Assembly: GCF_012927085.1 (NCBI RefSeq)
Contig: NZ_JABBFX010000002.1
Span: 1,054,001 to 1,118,000 of the forward strand
DNA from: Ramlibacter agri
Lineage (GTDB): Bacteria; Pseudomonadota; Gammaproteobacteria; Burkholderiales; Burkholderiaceae_C
Length of the DNA: 64,000 bases
Direction of reading: 5' to 3'
Of this stretch, positions 1 through 8,542 are shown piece by piece. Under the pieces are notes generated by a model that worked only from the letters and a program-made list of their open reading frames with translations, had not been told where the DNA came from and made no database searches. Position numbers and translations under genes: made by a program. Numbering within the stretch: the stretch's first letter is position 1; each line of letters begins with the position of its first letter.

Positions 1-777
1 CTCCTCGTACAGGTCGAGCGCCTCGCGCTGCACCGCGTCGAGCTGGCCGATGTGCTCGGCGAAATCGCGATGCGCGGCATCCACGTTCTTGCGGTTGTGG
101 CGCGATGCGAAGACACCGTCGCGGAAGCCGAACACCGGGCACTGGAACCACTCGACATCGCCGGGGGCCTGGGCGCCCTGGAAGCTGTAGTGGAAGGGCT
201 GCAGCAGCACCTCGAGCAGGTCGGGACGGCGGCGCTTGATCTCGTCGTGGATGGCCATCGAGCTGACGACGTAGCTCGAACCGCCCTTCATGGCCTTGTT
301 GATGCACAGCAGGCCGACCAGGTCGCAGAAGTCGCAATGGAAGTCGAGCTCCGCGTTGGTGTTGTAGCCCCGTCCGCCGCGCACGCGGTAGGCGCCCTCC
401 CCCAGCTCGTCCCGCACGTGCGAAAGGATGTTGCTCTGCTTGCCTTGGGTGCGCGCGACGCCGCTGTACAGGCCGATGCCCCAGATCACGAGTTCCGCAT
501 CCTCCTGCGACCAGCGGTGGACCGGCAGCCCCTTCAGCAGGCACAGGCCGTAGGCCGCCTGCGTGGCCGACACGGCCTGGCGGATGGCGGCGAGCGCGGC
601 TTCACCCAGCGGAAAATCCTGCGGCCGCATCTGCAGCATGCCGAGGCCGCTGCGCCGGGCGTGCTGCAAGGCGGCTTCGATGCCGTCCACGGCCTGCGCC
701 GGCAGCGGCTGGATCCACGACGCATCGCGCCGCAGGTCGTCGCTGGTCCAGGCATGGGGGGCTGCAAGTCGATTCAT
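1..777 (-). CDS. TauD/TfdA-family Fe(II)/2-oxoglutarate dioxygenase (C-terminus cut by window edge)
   Basis: Reading leftward from an ATG at 777, 259 codons stay open to the window edge, so the C-terminus with the distal iron histidine and 2OG-binding arginine is missing. The visible part has the facial-triad start H147-x-D149 in the context FHCDF, followed by a GG-S turn as in TauD-like oxygenases. These enzymes couple decarboxylation of 2-oxoglutarate to hydroxylation of a substrate; taurine is the classic one, with release of sulfite. It resembles the complete protein at 1817-2860 in layout, including the N-terminal AWT motif, so the two are probably paralogues. It is divergent from the LysR gene at 901, which probably controls it. 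The substrate is unknown. Confidence 0.8.
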   Translation of the reverse strand, partial: MNRLAAPHAWTSDDLRRDASWIQPLPAQAVDGIEAALQHARRSGLGMLQMRPQDFPLGEAALAAIRQAVSATQAAYGLCLLKGLPVHRWSQEDAELVIWGIGLYSGVARTQGKQSNILSHVRDELGEGAYRVRGGRGYNTNAELDFHCDFCDLVGLLCINKAMKGGSSYVVSSMAIHDEIKRRRPDLLEVLLQPFHYSFQGAQAPGDVEWFQCPVFGFRDGVFASRHNRKNVDAAHRDFAEHIGQLDAVQREALDLYEE

Positions 778-813
778 GGTGCTCGTCCCGGTTCCGCAAG
801 GTTGATTAGCACA

Positions 814-890
814 GGTAGACGCCTGGCCAGGACCAATGTAGCGAGGCGCCTGCGGGCCGGTAAGATGCACCAACGGTATAGGCGTCTACC
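814..890. promoter_or_regulatory. 11-bp inverted repeat in the oxygenase/LysR divergent promoter
   Basis: GGTAGACGCCT at 814-824 and its exact reverse complement AGGCGTCTACC at 880-890 are separated by 55 bp. The right arm sits within a T-N11-A frame (T879, A891), the usual LysR-type core. A possible -10 of the LysR gene, TAAGAT, lies at 861-866 between the arms. This is a probable dual operator of the LysR protein at 901; that assignment is inferred from position. Confidence 0.5.
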
Positions 891-900
891 AAAGGTCATC

Positions 901-1797
901 ATGCGCGAAGCCCACCTGCGCGACTTCATTGCCGTGGCCGACACCGGCAGCGTGCGCGCGGCCGCGCGCAGGCTCAAGCTGACCCAGGGGGCGGTCAGCA
1001 AGAACCTGCAGGCGCTGGAGCGCGACTTCGGCGTGGCCTTGCTGCATCGGACCACGCGCGGCGTGGAGCCGACGGAAGCCGGCCGCGTGCTGCTGCGCCG
1101 CGCTCGCGCGGCCGACGGCGAGATGCGCAAGGCGCGCGAGGAGATCGACCTGCTGGTCGGGCAGGCGCCGGAGGCCGTGCACGTGGGGCTGTCCCCCACG
1201 GCGGAGGCGCTGCTGATGGCGCCCGCCATCCAGAAGTTCCGCAAGCAGTACCCCGAAACCGAGGTCGAAGTCAGTGGGGGCACCGTCCATGCCCTCATGG
1301 TGCGGCTGCGTGAAGGCGCGCTCGACGTCGCCGTGGCTTCGCTGGGCCAGGCCGCGGCCGATGCCGGCGTCGAGGCGGAGCGCCTCCTGAGCACGGATTT
1401 CGTGGTCGTGGCGCGCGACGGCCATCCGCTCGCCAAGGCCCGCGACATCTCCGAGCTGGCCGGTTGCGAATGGGTGCACGGCACCCGCCACGAATTCGGG
1501 CCGGCCCTCGTCGAGGCCTTCCGCAAAGCCAGGCTGCCGCCACCGCGCTTCGCGGTGCAGCGGGATTCCTTCAGTGCATTGCTCTTCCTGCTGATGCAGT
1601 CGGATTACCTGGCGCTGGCGACGGAGAAGGCGGTGGCGCCCTTCTGCCGCCCCGGCCTGCTGGCGCGCGTGAACCTGGCCACCAAGCCGGGGACGACGGT
1701 CCTGTCGCTGCTGACGCCGGCCAGCCGGCCCCTGACGCCGCAGGCGCAGGCCCTGGCCGACGAACTGCGCCGCGCCGCGCGGCGGCACCGGCGCTAG
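901..1797 (+). CDS. LysR-type transcriptional regulator
   Basis: This 298-residue protein has the standard LysR layout. An N-terminal winged helix-turn-helix lies at about residues 1-60 (RDFIAVADTGSVRAAARRL, then TQGAVSK in the recognition helix), followed by a linker helix and a periplasmic-binding-protein-like effector domain from about residue 90. The open frame continues far upstream, but the ATG at 901 begins exactly at the family's conserved N-terminus, so the upstream extension is rejected. It is divergent from the oxygenase at 1-777 and convergent with the second oxygenase at 1817-2860. It probably regulates one or both. The inducer is unknown. Confidence 0.85.
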   Translation: MREAHLRDFIAVADTGSVRAAARRLKLTQGAVSKNLQALERDFGVALLHRTTRGVEPTEAGRVLLRRARAADGEMRKAREEIDLLVGQAPEAVHVGLSPTAEALLMAPAIQKFRKQYPETEVEVSGGTVHALMVRLREGALDVAVASLGQAAADAGVEAERLLSTDFVVVARDGHPLAKARDISELAGCEWVHGTRHEFGPALVEAFRKARLPPPRFAVQRDSFSALLFLLMQSDYLALATEKAVAPFCRPGLLARVNLATKPGTTVLSLLTPASRPLTPQAQALADELRRAARRHRR

Positions 1798-1816
1798 GGC
1801 GTTCGCGTGCGCCGCG

Positions 1817-2860
1817 CTAGGGCTCGATCGGCGCCACCAGGCTGGCGCCCGGCACGCGCACGCCGTTCGGGCGGCCACCCGCGGTCGCGCATTGGTAGTC
1901 CTGGGTCAGGAAAGCAGGCAGCGTGGGACCATCGTCACACGCCAGCCAGAGCCGCATCAGGTGGCGGCGCCGTTCGCGTTCCGGCCAGTCTTCGAAGGAG
2001 GTGCGCGAGTGCAGCGTGAAATGGTTGCACAGCACCTGGATGTCGCCGGGCTGGAAGGCCATGTCAAGATGCAGGCGAGGGTCCGCCGCGAGTGCATCGA
2101 GGTAGTCCATGGCCTCGACCTGCGCCGGCGCCAGGGCCGGCACGCCGGGCAATTTCTGGCCCTTGACGACGGCGGCGCGAACGTAGGTCGCGATCATGCG
2201 GCCTTCGCAAGGCACGAACGGGAACACGCGCGCATGCGCTTCGCGGCCCTCGGGGATTTCGTTCCAGCGCGTGAAGTAGACCGGCTCCATCAACGCGCGC
2301 GCGTGGTCGGGGCGCGCGCGCACCAGTTCGTTCCACAGCGTCGTCGAACTCACGACGGAGGACAAGCCGCCGCTGCGCGAGGCCTTCAGGCACAGCAGCA
2401 GCACGAGATCCGACATGTCCGAGTGGTAAGGCAGGCGCACGGTCGTCTGGTAGCCGCGCACATGCGGGTCCGCGTAGTCCAGCCCGAGATTCGCCACGTG
2501 GCCCAGCACGTGGCCTTTCGCGTTCTGCGAGACGCCTTCGCCCAGATACAGGCCGACGCCCCAGTACGCGATCGCGGATTGGCGCAACGTGTAGCGCTCC
2601 ACCGGAATGCCACGGATCAGGAAGAAGCCGCGTCCGGCCAGCGTCTCGCGCCGCACCGCGGCGAGCACGGGCAGCAGGCGGTCCAGCGGGAAGTCTTCGC
2701 GCCGCAATTCGAGGATGTCGCGCCCGCTGGCTTCGGCGTGCCGCACGGCTGCGTCGATTTCGGCGATCTCGCCGGCGGCCAGGGTGTGGATCCAGTCATC
2801 GCGGGCCGCCATGTCGCGGCCGGTCCAGGCCTGCGCATTGTCGAAGGTAGGGAGGTCCAT
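1817..2860 (-). CDS. TauD/TfdA-family dioxygenase
   Basis: A complete 347-residue Fe(II)/2-oxoglutarate-dependent oxygenase. The metal site is visible as H146-x-D148 (PYHSDMSD) and a distal His in NHFTLHSR at about residue 284; R303 in HLMRLW is the likely 2OG carboxylate ligand. Family members hydroxylate sulfonates, aryloxyacetates, gamma-butyrobetaine and other carboxylates. There is no signal peptide, so it is cytoplasmic. It follows the Bug receptor gene by 22 bp on the same strand and is probably cotranscribed from the promoter at 3881-3909, pairing a solute receptor with a first-step oxygenase. The exact substrate is not deducible. Confidence 0.85.
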   Translation of the reverse strand: MDLPTFDNAQAWTGRDMAARDDWIHTLAAGEIAEIDAAVRHAEASGRDILELRREDFPLDRLLPVLAAVRRETLAGRGFFLIRGIPVERYTLRQSAIAYWGVGLYLGEGVSQNAKGHVLGHVANLGLDYADPHVRGYQTTVRLPYHSDMSDLVLLLCLKASRSGGLSSVVSSTTLWNELVRARPDHARALMEPVYFTRWNEIPEGREAHARVFPFVPCEGRMIATYVRAAVVKGQKLPGVPALAPAQVEAMDYLDALAADPRLHLDMAFQPGDIQVLCNHFTLHSRTSFEDWPERERRRHLMRLWLACDDGPTLPAFLTQDYQCATAGGRPNGVRVPGASLVAPIEP

Positions 2861-2882
2861 CGCTTGTCTTTCCTGGTTGCCG

Positions 2883-3854
2883 TCAATTCACGGGCTTGAT
2901 GCCGCGCGCCTTGGCGATGCGTTCGTAACGGACGAATTCCGCCGCGAGAAAGCGGCCGAAGTCCTCGGACGTCGAATAGGCCGCCACGTTGCCCGCGGAC
3001 TTCAGCTGCTGCTGCACGTCGGGCATCGCCAGCACTTCCTTGAGCGAGGCGCCCAGGCGCGCCACCACGGCGGGTGGCACGCCGGCCGGCGCGATCACGC
3101 CCCAGTACGAATCCAGCGCCACGTCCGGGATGCCGAGTTCGTCCAAGGTCGGGACATCGGGCACCGGGAAGAAGCGCTCCTTCGAGGCGACCGCGATCAG
3201 GCGGATGCGCCTGGCGTCCGCAAGCGGCTTCATCACGCCGTAAGTGTCCACGGTGAACGCGGTCTCGCCGGCGGCCGTGGCGGTGACGGAGGGACCGCTG
3301 CCCTTGTAGGGGACCGCTTGCGCATCGACCCCGGCCGCGGCCCGGAACAGTTCCCCGAACAGCAGCGTGGTGGTGCTGGAGACCGAGTAGTTGAGCTTGC
3401 CGGCCTTGCGCCGCGACAGGTCCGCCAGCTCCTTCACCGTCGCTGCCGGCACCTCCGAGTTCACTGCGACCAGCACGGGCGTGCTCGCGACCATGCCGAC
3501 CGGCGTGAAGTCCTTCACCACGTCGTACGGAAGGTTCGCATAGAGCGCCTTGCTGGTGGCGAAGGACGGCGAGATGACGCCTAGCGTGTAGCCGTCCGGC
3601 GCGGCCCGCGCGAGCAGCGAGGTGCCGATCTGCGTGTCCGCGCCCGGCTTGTTGTCGATCATCACCGGCACCTTCCACAGCTCCGACAGGCGCTGGCCCA
3701 GCAGGCGCGCGACGATGTCGGAGCCGCCGCCCGGCGGGAAAGGCACGATCACGCGCACCGCCTTGTCGGGATAGCCCTCGGCGTGGGCGCAGAGGCCCGC
3801 GCAGAGCAGCAGCAGGCCGGCGAAGGCCACACGAAGGGAGGCTGCAGGTTTCAT
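2883..3854 (-). CDS. Bug-family (TctC-type) periplasmic solute receptor
   Basis: A 323-residue extracytoplasmic binding receptor. A cleavable signal peptide covers about residues 1-25 (hydrophobic LLLLCAGLCAHA). The family hallmarks follow: VIVPFPPGGGSD near the mature N-terminus, DNKPGADTQIG in the ligand loop, and APDGYTLG. Bug receptors bind small carboxylates for tripartite tricarboxylate transporters, but no TctA or TctB membrane gene lies in the window. It is first in a two-gene operon with the oxygenase at 1817-2860 and divergent from the MmgE/PrpD gene. The 38-bp shared operator lies between the two divergent promoters. Confidence 0.9.
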   Translation of the reverse strand: MKPAASLRVAFAGLLLLCAGLCAHAEGYPDKAVRVIVPFPPGGGSDIVARLLGQRLSELWKVPVMIDNKPGADTQIGTSLLARAAPDGYTLGVISPSFATSKALYANLPYDVVKDFTPVGMVASTPVLVAVNSEVPAATVKELADLSRRKAGKLNYSVSSTTTLLFGELFRAAAGVDAQAVPYKGSGPSVTATAAGETAFTVDTYGVMKPLADARRIRLIAVASKERFFPVPDVPTLDELGIPDVALDSYWGVIAPAGVPPAVVARLGASLKEVLAMPDVQQQLKSAGNVAAYSTSEDFGRFLAAEFVRYERIAKARGIKPVN

Positions 3855-3880
3855 CGGGTCTCCTGGAACAGGCGCAGGCC

Positions 3881-3909
3881 AATTTAGCGAGCCGCCGCTA
3901 CGGCGTCAA
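3881..3909 (-). promoter_or_regulatory. sigma-70 promoter of the Bug/oxygenase operon
   Basis: On the minus strand, -35 TTGACG (3909-3904) and -10 TAAATT (3886-3881) are separated by 17 bp. The expected start is near 3874. The shared operator lies upstream of the -35, centred about 60 bp before the start. Confidence 0.6.
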
Positions 3910-3914
3910 TGGGA

Positions 3915-3952
3915 GTTCCAATATCAAGCATATGTGTTCGCATATGTGGAAC
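3915..3952. promoter_or_regulatory. shared 38-bp operator, site 1
   Basis: The blocks read GTTCC / AATATCA / AGCA / TATGTG / TTCG / CATATGT / GGAAC and match the GTTCC-N7-GGAA-N6-TTCC-N7-GGAAC plan found at seven other promoters. Unlike most of the others, this copy lies between two divergent promoters and upstream of both -35 boxes, an activator-like position. Confidence 0.65.
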
Positions 3953-3957
3953 ACTCT

Positions 3958-3986
3958 TTGACAGCCCCGGATCGCGCCGATAGCAT
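3958..3986 (+). promoter_or_regulatory. sigma-70 promoter of the MmgE/PrpD gene
   Basis: A perfect -35 TTGACA (3958-3963) and a -10 TAGCAT (3981-3986) are separated by 17 bp. The predicted start near 3993 falls at the ATG at 3995, and there is no Shine-Dalgarno sequence, so the transcript may be leaderless. Confidence 0.65.
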
Positions 3987-3994
3987 CCGGTGCC

Positions 3995-5392
3995 ATGGCC
4001 CTCCATCAAGACCTTGCCAGGCTCGTCGTGCGGACGAACTTCGAATCGGTGCGCGAAGCAACGCGGCGCGCGCTGCTCGCGACCATCGTCGACAGCGTCG
4101 GCTGCGCCGCGGCGTCGGCCGCCGACGACTTCGCAGCGGACGCGGTCCGGGCCAGCACCGCCCTCGGCGGCAGCGGAGCTTGCAGCGTCATCGGACGCGC
4201 CGAACGGCTCTCGCCGGCCGGTGCGGCGATGCTCAACGGAACGCTGATCCATGGCTACGACTTCGACGACGCCCATCTGCCGTCGGTCGGGCATCTTTCG
4301 ACCGCCGTCATCCCGGCGGCGCTCGCCGCGTCCGAACTGGTGAATGCGAACGGCCTCGCCTTCCTGGAGGCCGTGCTCGCCGGCGACGAGGTCGGCGGCC
4401 GCATCGGCTGGGCGGCCTGTGCGCCGGAATGGGGCGGCTCGGCGGTGCGAAGCCACGGCTTCTTCCCGACGGCCATCCTGGGCACCCTGGCAGCGGCGGC
4501 GGCCACCGCGAAACTGCTGCAGCTGGACGAAGCGCAATCCGCCCAAGCGCTGGCGATCGCGGCCAGCTATGCGGCCGGCCTGGCCGGCATCTCGCGCGGC
4601 GACAACTCCACCAAGCGCACGCAGGCCGGCTGGGCCGCGCAAGCCGGCCTGGCCGCGGCGCTGCTGGCGCGCGAAGGCTTCACGGGTCCGGACTCCGTCC
4701 TGGAGACGCGCCAGGGCTTCTTCGAAGCCTTCACCGGCAACAACTACCGTGCCGAAGCCTTGCAGCGCGCCGAGGGCCAGCCCTGGATCTGCGAGGAGAT
4801 GTCCTTCAAGTACTACCCGCTCGAATACATCATCCACCCCCTGGTCGAACTGGCCAACCAGGCCCGGCCGGCGCTGGCGCAGCGGCTGGCCGCCATCGCG
4901 CGCATCGAATCCAGCGTCACGTCCCGCTTCGCCACGCTGTTCCAGCCGCAGGAGCTGAAGGCCTCGCCGCCGGATCGCTTCATGGCCCTCATCAGCGCGC
5001 CCTACTGCATCGCGCGGGCCCTGACCAAGGCAGGCACCGGGCACCTGTTCCTGCGCGACTTCCAGCAGGACTACGTGCTCGACGACGGCATCCGCGCACT
5101 CGCGCGCAAGGTGCAGTTCGTGCCCCGTCCGGAGATGGACGGCGTGTTCCCCCACCACGTGATGGGCGCGCTGCGCTTCCTGGACGCCGGTGGCTCGGTG
5201 CTCTGGGAAGGCCGCGTCGACGACGTGTACGGCAGCGTGCACAGGCCTTTGAGCGAGGCCCACCTGCTGGAGAAGTTCCATGCGAACTGCGCCGGCCTGG
5301 GCGCGCGCCGGTCCGAGGCGCTGCTCGAAGTGCTGCATGCCCTGCCCTCGGCCCGGGACGCCTCCTGGATCGCGCAGCTGCGCGGCGGCTGA
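3995..5392 (+). CDS. MmgE/PrpD-family protein
   Basis: A 465-residue member of the 2-methylcitrate dehydratase/aconitate decarboxylase-like fold. Visible family features are the N-terminal helical domain with the HGYDFDDAH segment (about residues 86-94), the long Ala-rich helices with SHGFFPT, and a smaller C-terminal domain from about residue 270. Known members dehydrate 2-methylcitrate or decarboxylate cis-aconitate; many others of this length act on undefined hydroxy-acids. No prpB or prpC is nearby, so a methylcitrate-cycle role is unlikely. It is a single-gene unit, divergent from the Bug/oxygenase operon and convergent with the aldolase, and is controlled from the region containing shared operator site 1. 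Confidence 0.8.
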   Translation: MALHQDLARLVVRTNFESVREATRRALLATIVDSVGCAAASAADDFAADAVRASTALGGSGACSVIGRAERLSPAGAAMLNGTLIHGYDFDDAHLPSVGHLSTAVIPAALAASELVNANGLAFLEAVLAGDEVGGRIGWAACAPEWGGSAVRSHGFFPTAILGTLAAAAATAKLLQLDEAQSAQALAIAASYAAGLAGISRGDNSTKRTQAGWAAQAGLAAALLAREGFTGPDSVLETRQGFFEAFTGNNYRAEALQRAEGQPWICEEMSFKYYPLEYIIHPLVELANQARPALAQRLAAIARIESSVTSRFATLFQPQELKASPPDRFMALISAPYCIARALTKAGTGHLFLRDFQQDYVLDDGIRALARKVQFVPRPEMDGVFPHHVMGALRFLDAGGSVLWEGRVDDVYGSVHRPLSEAHLLEKFHANCAGLGARRSEALLEVLHALPSARDASWIAQLRGG

Positions 5393-5400
5393 GCCGCCGC

Positions 5401-6144
5401 TCAAGCCTTGTACGAGGCGTCGACGCGATCCTGCTCGCGCACGAAGGCGTCCCAGTTGCGCTGCGCGAGGTCCGGCCAGCGGGCGCTGTCCCTCACCGCG
5501 CCGACCTTCTCCGCCACGGCCGGCGGAACGGTGTGCAGCCGCGCGCCGCCGGACTGGGCCGCGATCTGCGCGGCGCACGCGCGCTCCAGGTAATAGAGCA
5601 GCGTGAAGGCATGGGCGACCGTGGGCCCGCAGGTCAGCAGCCCGTGGTTGCGCAGGATCATCGCGTCGTTGGCGCCGAGATCGCGCACCAGGCGTTGCTG
5701 CTCGTCGAGGTCCGTGGCCACGCCCTCGTACTCGTGGTAGGCCAGGTGGCCGTGGAACAGCATCGCGTGCTGCGAGGCCATCAGCAGCCCGTCTTCCTGC
5801 GCCGCCACGCCGATGCCGGCCGCCGTGTGGGTGTGCAGCACGCAGTGCACGTCCGGCCGGGCCCGGTGCAACGCGCTGTGGATGACGAAGCCGGCGCGGT
5901 TGATGCCGAGGCCGGTCGGGTCGTCCACCACCTCGCCGCCGACATCGACCTTGACCAGGTTGGACGCGCGCACCTCGTCGAAGGTGAGCCCGTATGGGTT
6001 GATCAGGAAGTGTTCGTCGGGCCCCGGCACGCGCACGGAGAAGTGCGTGGCCAGGTGGTCGGTGAAGCGCAGGCGAGCAGCGACGCGGTAGGCGGCTGCG
6101 AGCTCGATGCGGGCGCGGTGTTCTTCCTGGGTGGGGTCGTTCAT
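5401..6144 (-). CDS. class II aldolase/adducin-family protein
   Basis: A 247-residue cytoplasmic protein of the zinc-dependent class II aldolase/adducin fold. The metal-binding HTH appears in VLHTHTAAGIG at about residues 112-122, and the third histidine is probably in AHAFTLLYYLE. The fold includes fuculose- and ribulose-phosphate aldolases and several decarboxylases, so a retro-aldol or decarboxylation step is plausible, but the substrate is unknown. Its ATG overlaps the stop of the upstream reductase by four bases (ATGA at 6144-6141), implying translational coupling. It is the last gene of the Bug/gor/aldolase operon. Confidence 0.8.
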   Translation of the reverse strand: MNDPTQEEHRARIELAAAYRVAARLRFTDHLATHFSVRVPGPDEHFLINPYGLTFDEVRASNLVKVDVGGEVVDDPTGLGINRAGFVIHSALHRARPDVHCVLHTHTAAGIGVAAQEDGLLMASQHAMLFHGHLAYHEYEGVATDLDEQQRLVRDLGANDAMILRNHGLLTCGPTVAHAFTLLYYLERACAAQIAAQSGGARLHTVPPAVAEKVGAVRDSARWPDLAQRNWDAFVREQDRVDASYKA

Positions 6145-7505
6145 GCTTGGACTTGTTGGCGCATCGTGACGAATTCTTCCGCCGCCGTCGGATGGATGCC
6201 GACCGTGCTGTCGAACAGTTCCTTGGTCGCCCCCGCCTTCATGGCGACGGCGAAGCCCTGCACGATCTCGCCGGCCTCGGCGCCGACCACGTGCAGGCCG
6301 ACCACGCGGTCCGTTGCCGCGTCGACCAGCAGCTTCATCATGGTCTTCTCGGCGCTGCCCGAGAGCGTGTGCTTCAGCGCGCGGAAATCGCTGCGGAAGA
6401 CGCGCACGTCACCGAAGCGCGAGCGCGCCTCGTGCTCGGAGTAACCGACGGTCGCCACGTTGGGATGGGTGAAGACTGCCGTGGGCACGTACTCGTAGGA
6501 CATGCGGCGCCGACCCTGGCCGAACAGCGTGTCGACGACGACCATCGCCTCGCCGAGCGCCACCGGCGTGAGCTGCATGCGGTCGGTGACGTCGCCGACG
6601 GCGAAAATGTGCGGAACCGAAGTGCGCATCACGTCGTCGACCTCCAACGCGCCATTGGGCGTGGCCTTGAGCCCGGCGCGCTCCAGCCGCAGGCTGGCGG
6701 TGCGCGGCTTGCGCCCGGTGGCGGACAGCACGGCATCGGCCGTGACGAGCGCACCGTCGGCCAGCCGCAGCTGCAGCTCGCCCCTGGCGCGTTCGATCGA
6801 CGCGACCTGGACGCCGAAGCGCTGGTCCACGCCTTGCGCGCGCATCTCCCGCGCCAGCACTTCGCGCACGTCCTCGTCGAAACCGCGCAGCACGCCGCCG
6901 GCCCGCACGAGCTGGGTGACCTCGCAGCCGAAGCCACGGAAGATCGACGCGAACTCGCAGGCGATGTAGCCGCCGCCGACTACCGCCAGCCGGCGCGGCA
7001 GCTGCGGCAGGTCGAACATGGCATCGGAGACGAGCGCATGTTCCTGTCCCGGGTAGGCGGGGACCTGCGCTTCGCTGCCGGTCGCAACGAGGATGTTCGA
7101 GGCGTGCAGCACCTGCTCGCCCTCGGCCGAGGCCACGCGCACGCTGTGCGGGTCCTCGAAGCTGGCCCAGCCCCGGACGATGTGCACGCCGGCGGCCAGC
7201 AGCATGCGTTCGTACACGCCGTTCAGGCGCGCGATCTCCGCTGCGCGCGCGGTCCGCAGTGCGTGCCAGTTGAAGGTGGCGCCGTCCACCCACCAGCCGA
7301 AGCCGCGGGCCTGCTCGAAATGCGAGGCGTACTCGGCGGCGTAGGCATACAGCTTCTTCGGGATGCAGCCGAGGTTGACGCAGGTGCCGCCCAGCGGCGC
7401 GCCTTCCACCAGCACGACGCGGGCGCCGGCTTGCGCCGCCATGCGCGCGGCGCGCACGCCGCCGCTGCCGCCACCGATGACGAGGAGGTCGAAGGAACCG
7501 GTCAT
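6141..7505 (-). CDS. gor: glutathione-disulfide reductase-type flavoprotein
   Basis: A 454-residue pyridine nucleotide-disulfide oxidoreductase. It starts with the FAD-binding GGGSGG motif at residues 11-16. The redox pair is C42/C47 (GTCVNLGC), an NAD(P) fold (VVGGGYIA) lies mid-protein, and the C-terminal active-site HPTAAEE places H438 and E443. The HPT-x-x-EE tail and the absence of a lipoamide-type ending favour glutathione reductase over dihydrolipoamide or mercuric reductase. The ATG at 7505 fits the family start; the open frame runs further upstream through the Bug gene and is rejected there. Its place behind a Bug receptor suggests a role with a disulfide or glutathione adduct formed in the local pathway rather than general redox upkeep. 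Confidence 0.85.
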   Translation of the reverse strand: MTGSFDLLVIGGGSGGVRAARMAAQAGARVVLVEGAPLGGTCVNLGCIPKKLYAYAAEYASHFEQARGFGWWVDGATFNWHALRTARAAEIARLNGVYERMLLAAGVHIVRGWASFEDPHSVRVASAEGEQVLHASNILVATGSEAQVPAYPGQEHALVSDAMFDLPQLPRRLAVVGGGYIACEFASIFRGFGCEVTQLVRAGGVLRGFDEDVREVLAREMRAQGVDQRFGVQVASIERARGELQLRLADGALVTADAVLSATGRKPRTASLRLERAGLKATPNGALEVDDVMRTSVPHIFAVGDVTDRMQLTPVALGEAMVVVDTLFGQGRRRMSYEYVPTAVFTHPNVATVGYSEHEARSRFGDVRVFRSDFRALKHTLSGSAEKTMMKLLVDAATDRVVGLHVVGAEAGEIVQGFAVAMKAGATKELFDSTVGIHPTAAEEFVTMRQQVQA

Positions 7506-7519
7506 GGCGCTGCTCCGCC

Positions 7520-8479
7520 TCAATTCGATTCGCGCACGGCGGCGGCCATCTTGGCCAGCTCGCCCTGGAAGAAGGCCTGCGACTGCGCCGGGCTGTCGGC
7601 AATGACGCTGAACCCGCTCTTGTCCAGGATCTCGCGCGACTTCGGGTCCTGCAGCACGGAGCGCAGGGCGGCGTTGATCTTCTCGACGACGGCCGGCGGC
7701 GTGCCGCGCCGCGTGAAGATCGCGTACCAGGCCGAGGCATCGACCTTGACGCCGAGCTCCGTGGCCGTGGGCACTTCGGGCAGCAGCGGCGAACGCCGGG
7801 ACGCGAGCGCGGCGAGCCCCTTGATCTTTCCCGACGCCACGTTCGGCGCGCCGAGGAAGGAGGTGTCGACGATCAGGTTCACGTGGCCGCCCAGCGGTGC
7901 GTTCATCGAAGGCGCCGAGCCCTGGAAGGGGATGTGCGTGAGCTTCACGCCCGCGGCCTGCTCCACCAGCTTCATGCCCAGGTGGCCGGTGGATCCTTCG
8001 CCGGCCGTCCCGAAGCTGATGGCGCCGGGCCTGGCCTTGGCGGCGGCAAGCAGCTCGCCCAGCGTCCTGAAGCCGCTGGACGCGGACGCATAGATCACCA
8101 TCTGCAGCTCGGCGACGGTGCAGACCGCCTCGAGGTCGGCTTCGGTGTCGTAGGGCAGGATGCCCTTCTTCATGGCTGCGTTGATCGCGAGCCCCGGCGA
8201 GGCGAGCAGCAGCGTGTAGCCGTCCGCAGGGCTCTTGGCCACGATGTCGGTGCCGATCACGGTGGCGGCGCCGGCGCGGTTGTCGACGACGACGGGCTGC
8301 TTCAGCCTTTCCGCCAGGCCATTGGCGAGCAGGCGGCCCACCACGTCGGACGTTCCGCCCGCCGGATAGGGAATGACGAAGCGGATCGGCTTGCTCGGGT
8401 ACGTCTGGGCGATGGCCGGCAGGGCCAGGGCCAGCGCGCAGCCCAGCAGCGCGCGGCGGGCGATGTGCAATTGCTTCAT
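7520..8479 (-). CDS. Bug-family (TctC-type) periplasmic solute receptor
   Basis: A 319-residue receptor with a signal peptide of about 24 residues (ALLGCALALALPAIAQ). The mature protein opens with YPSKPIRFVIPYPAGGTSD and has VVDNRAGAATVIG in place of the DNKPGADTQIG loop of the other copies, so its ligand may differ. It heads the operon Bug / gor / aldolase, with gaps of 14 bp and then a 4-bp overlap. Transcription is from a TTGACA/TTAAAT promoter, with a shared operator covering the start site. Confidence 0.9.
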   Translation of the reverse strand: MKQLHIARRALLGCALALALPAIAQTYPSKPIRFVIPYPAGGTSDVVGRLLANGLAERLKQPVVVDNRAGAATVIGTDIVAKSPADGYTLLLASPGLAINAAMKKGILPYDTEADLEAVCTVAELQMVIYASASSGFRTLGELLAAAKARPGAISFGTAGEGSTGHLGMKLVEQAAGVKLTHIPFQGSAPSMNAPLGGHVNLIVDTSFLGAPNVASGKIKGLAALASRRSPLLPEVPTATELGVKVDASAWYAIFTRRGTPPAVVEKINAALRSVLQDPKSREILDKSGFSVIADSPAQSQAFFQGELAKMAAAVRESN

Positions 8480-8504
8480 GGGGCTCTCCTCGGCAGCCAG
8501 TGTT

Positions 8505-8542
8505 GTTCCATATATGGAAACACGTATTTCTCAAAATAGAAT
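8505..8542. promoter_or_regulatory. shared 38-bp operator, site 2
   Basis: The blocks read GTTCC / ATATATG / GAAA / CACGTA / TTTC / TCAAAAT / AGAAT. The left part also forms a perfect 14-bp palindrome, TTCCATATATGGAA (8506-8519). It is centred about +10 relative to the predicted start of the leftward promoter, which suggests repression. Confidence 0.65.

Noticed and set aside
52..900. N-terminal extension of the LysR protein
   Set aside because: It reads antisense through the oxygenase gene; the family N-terminus begins at 901.
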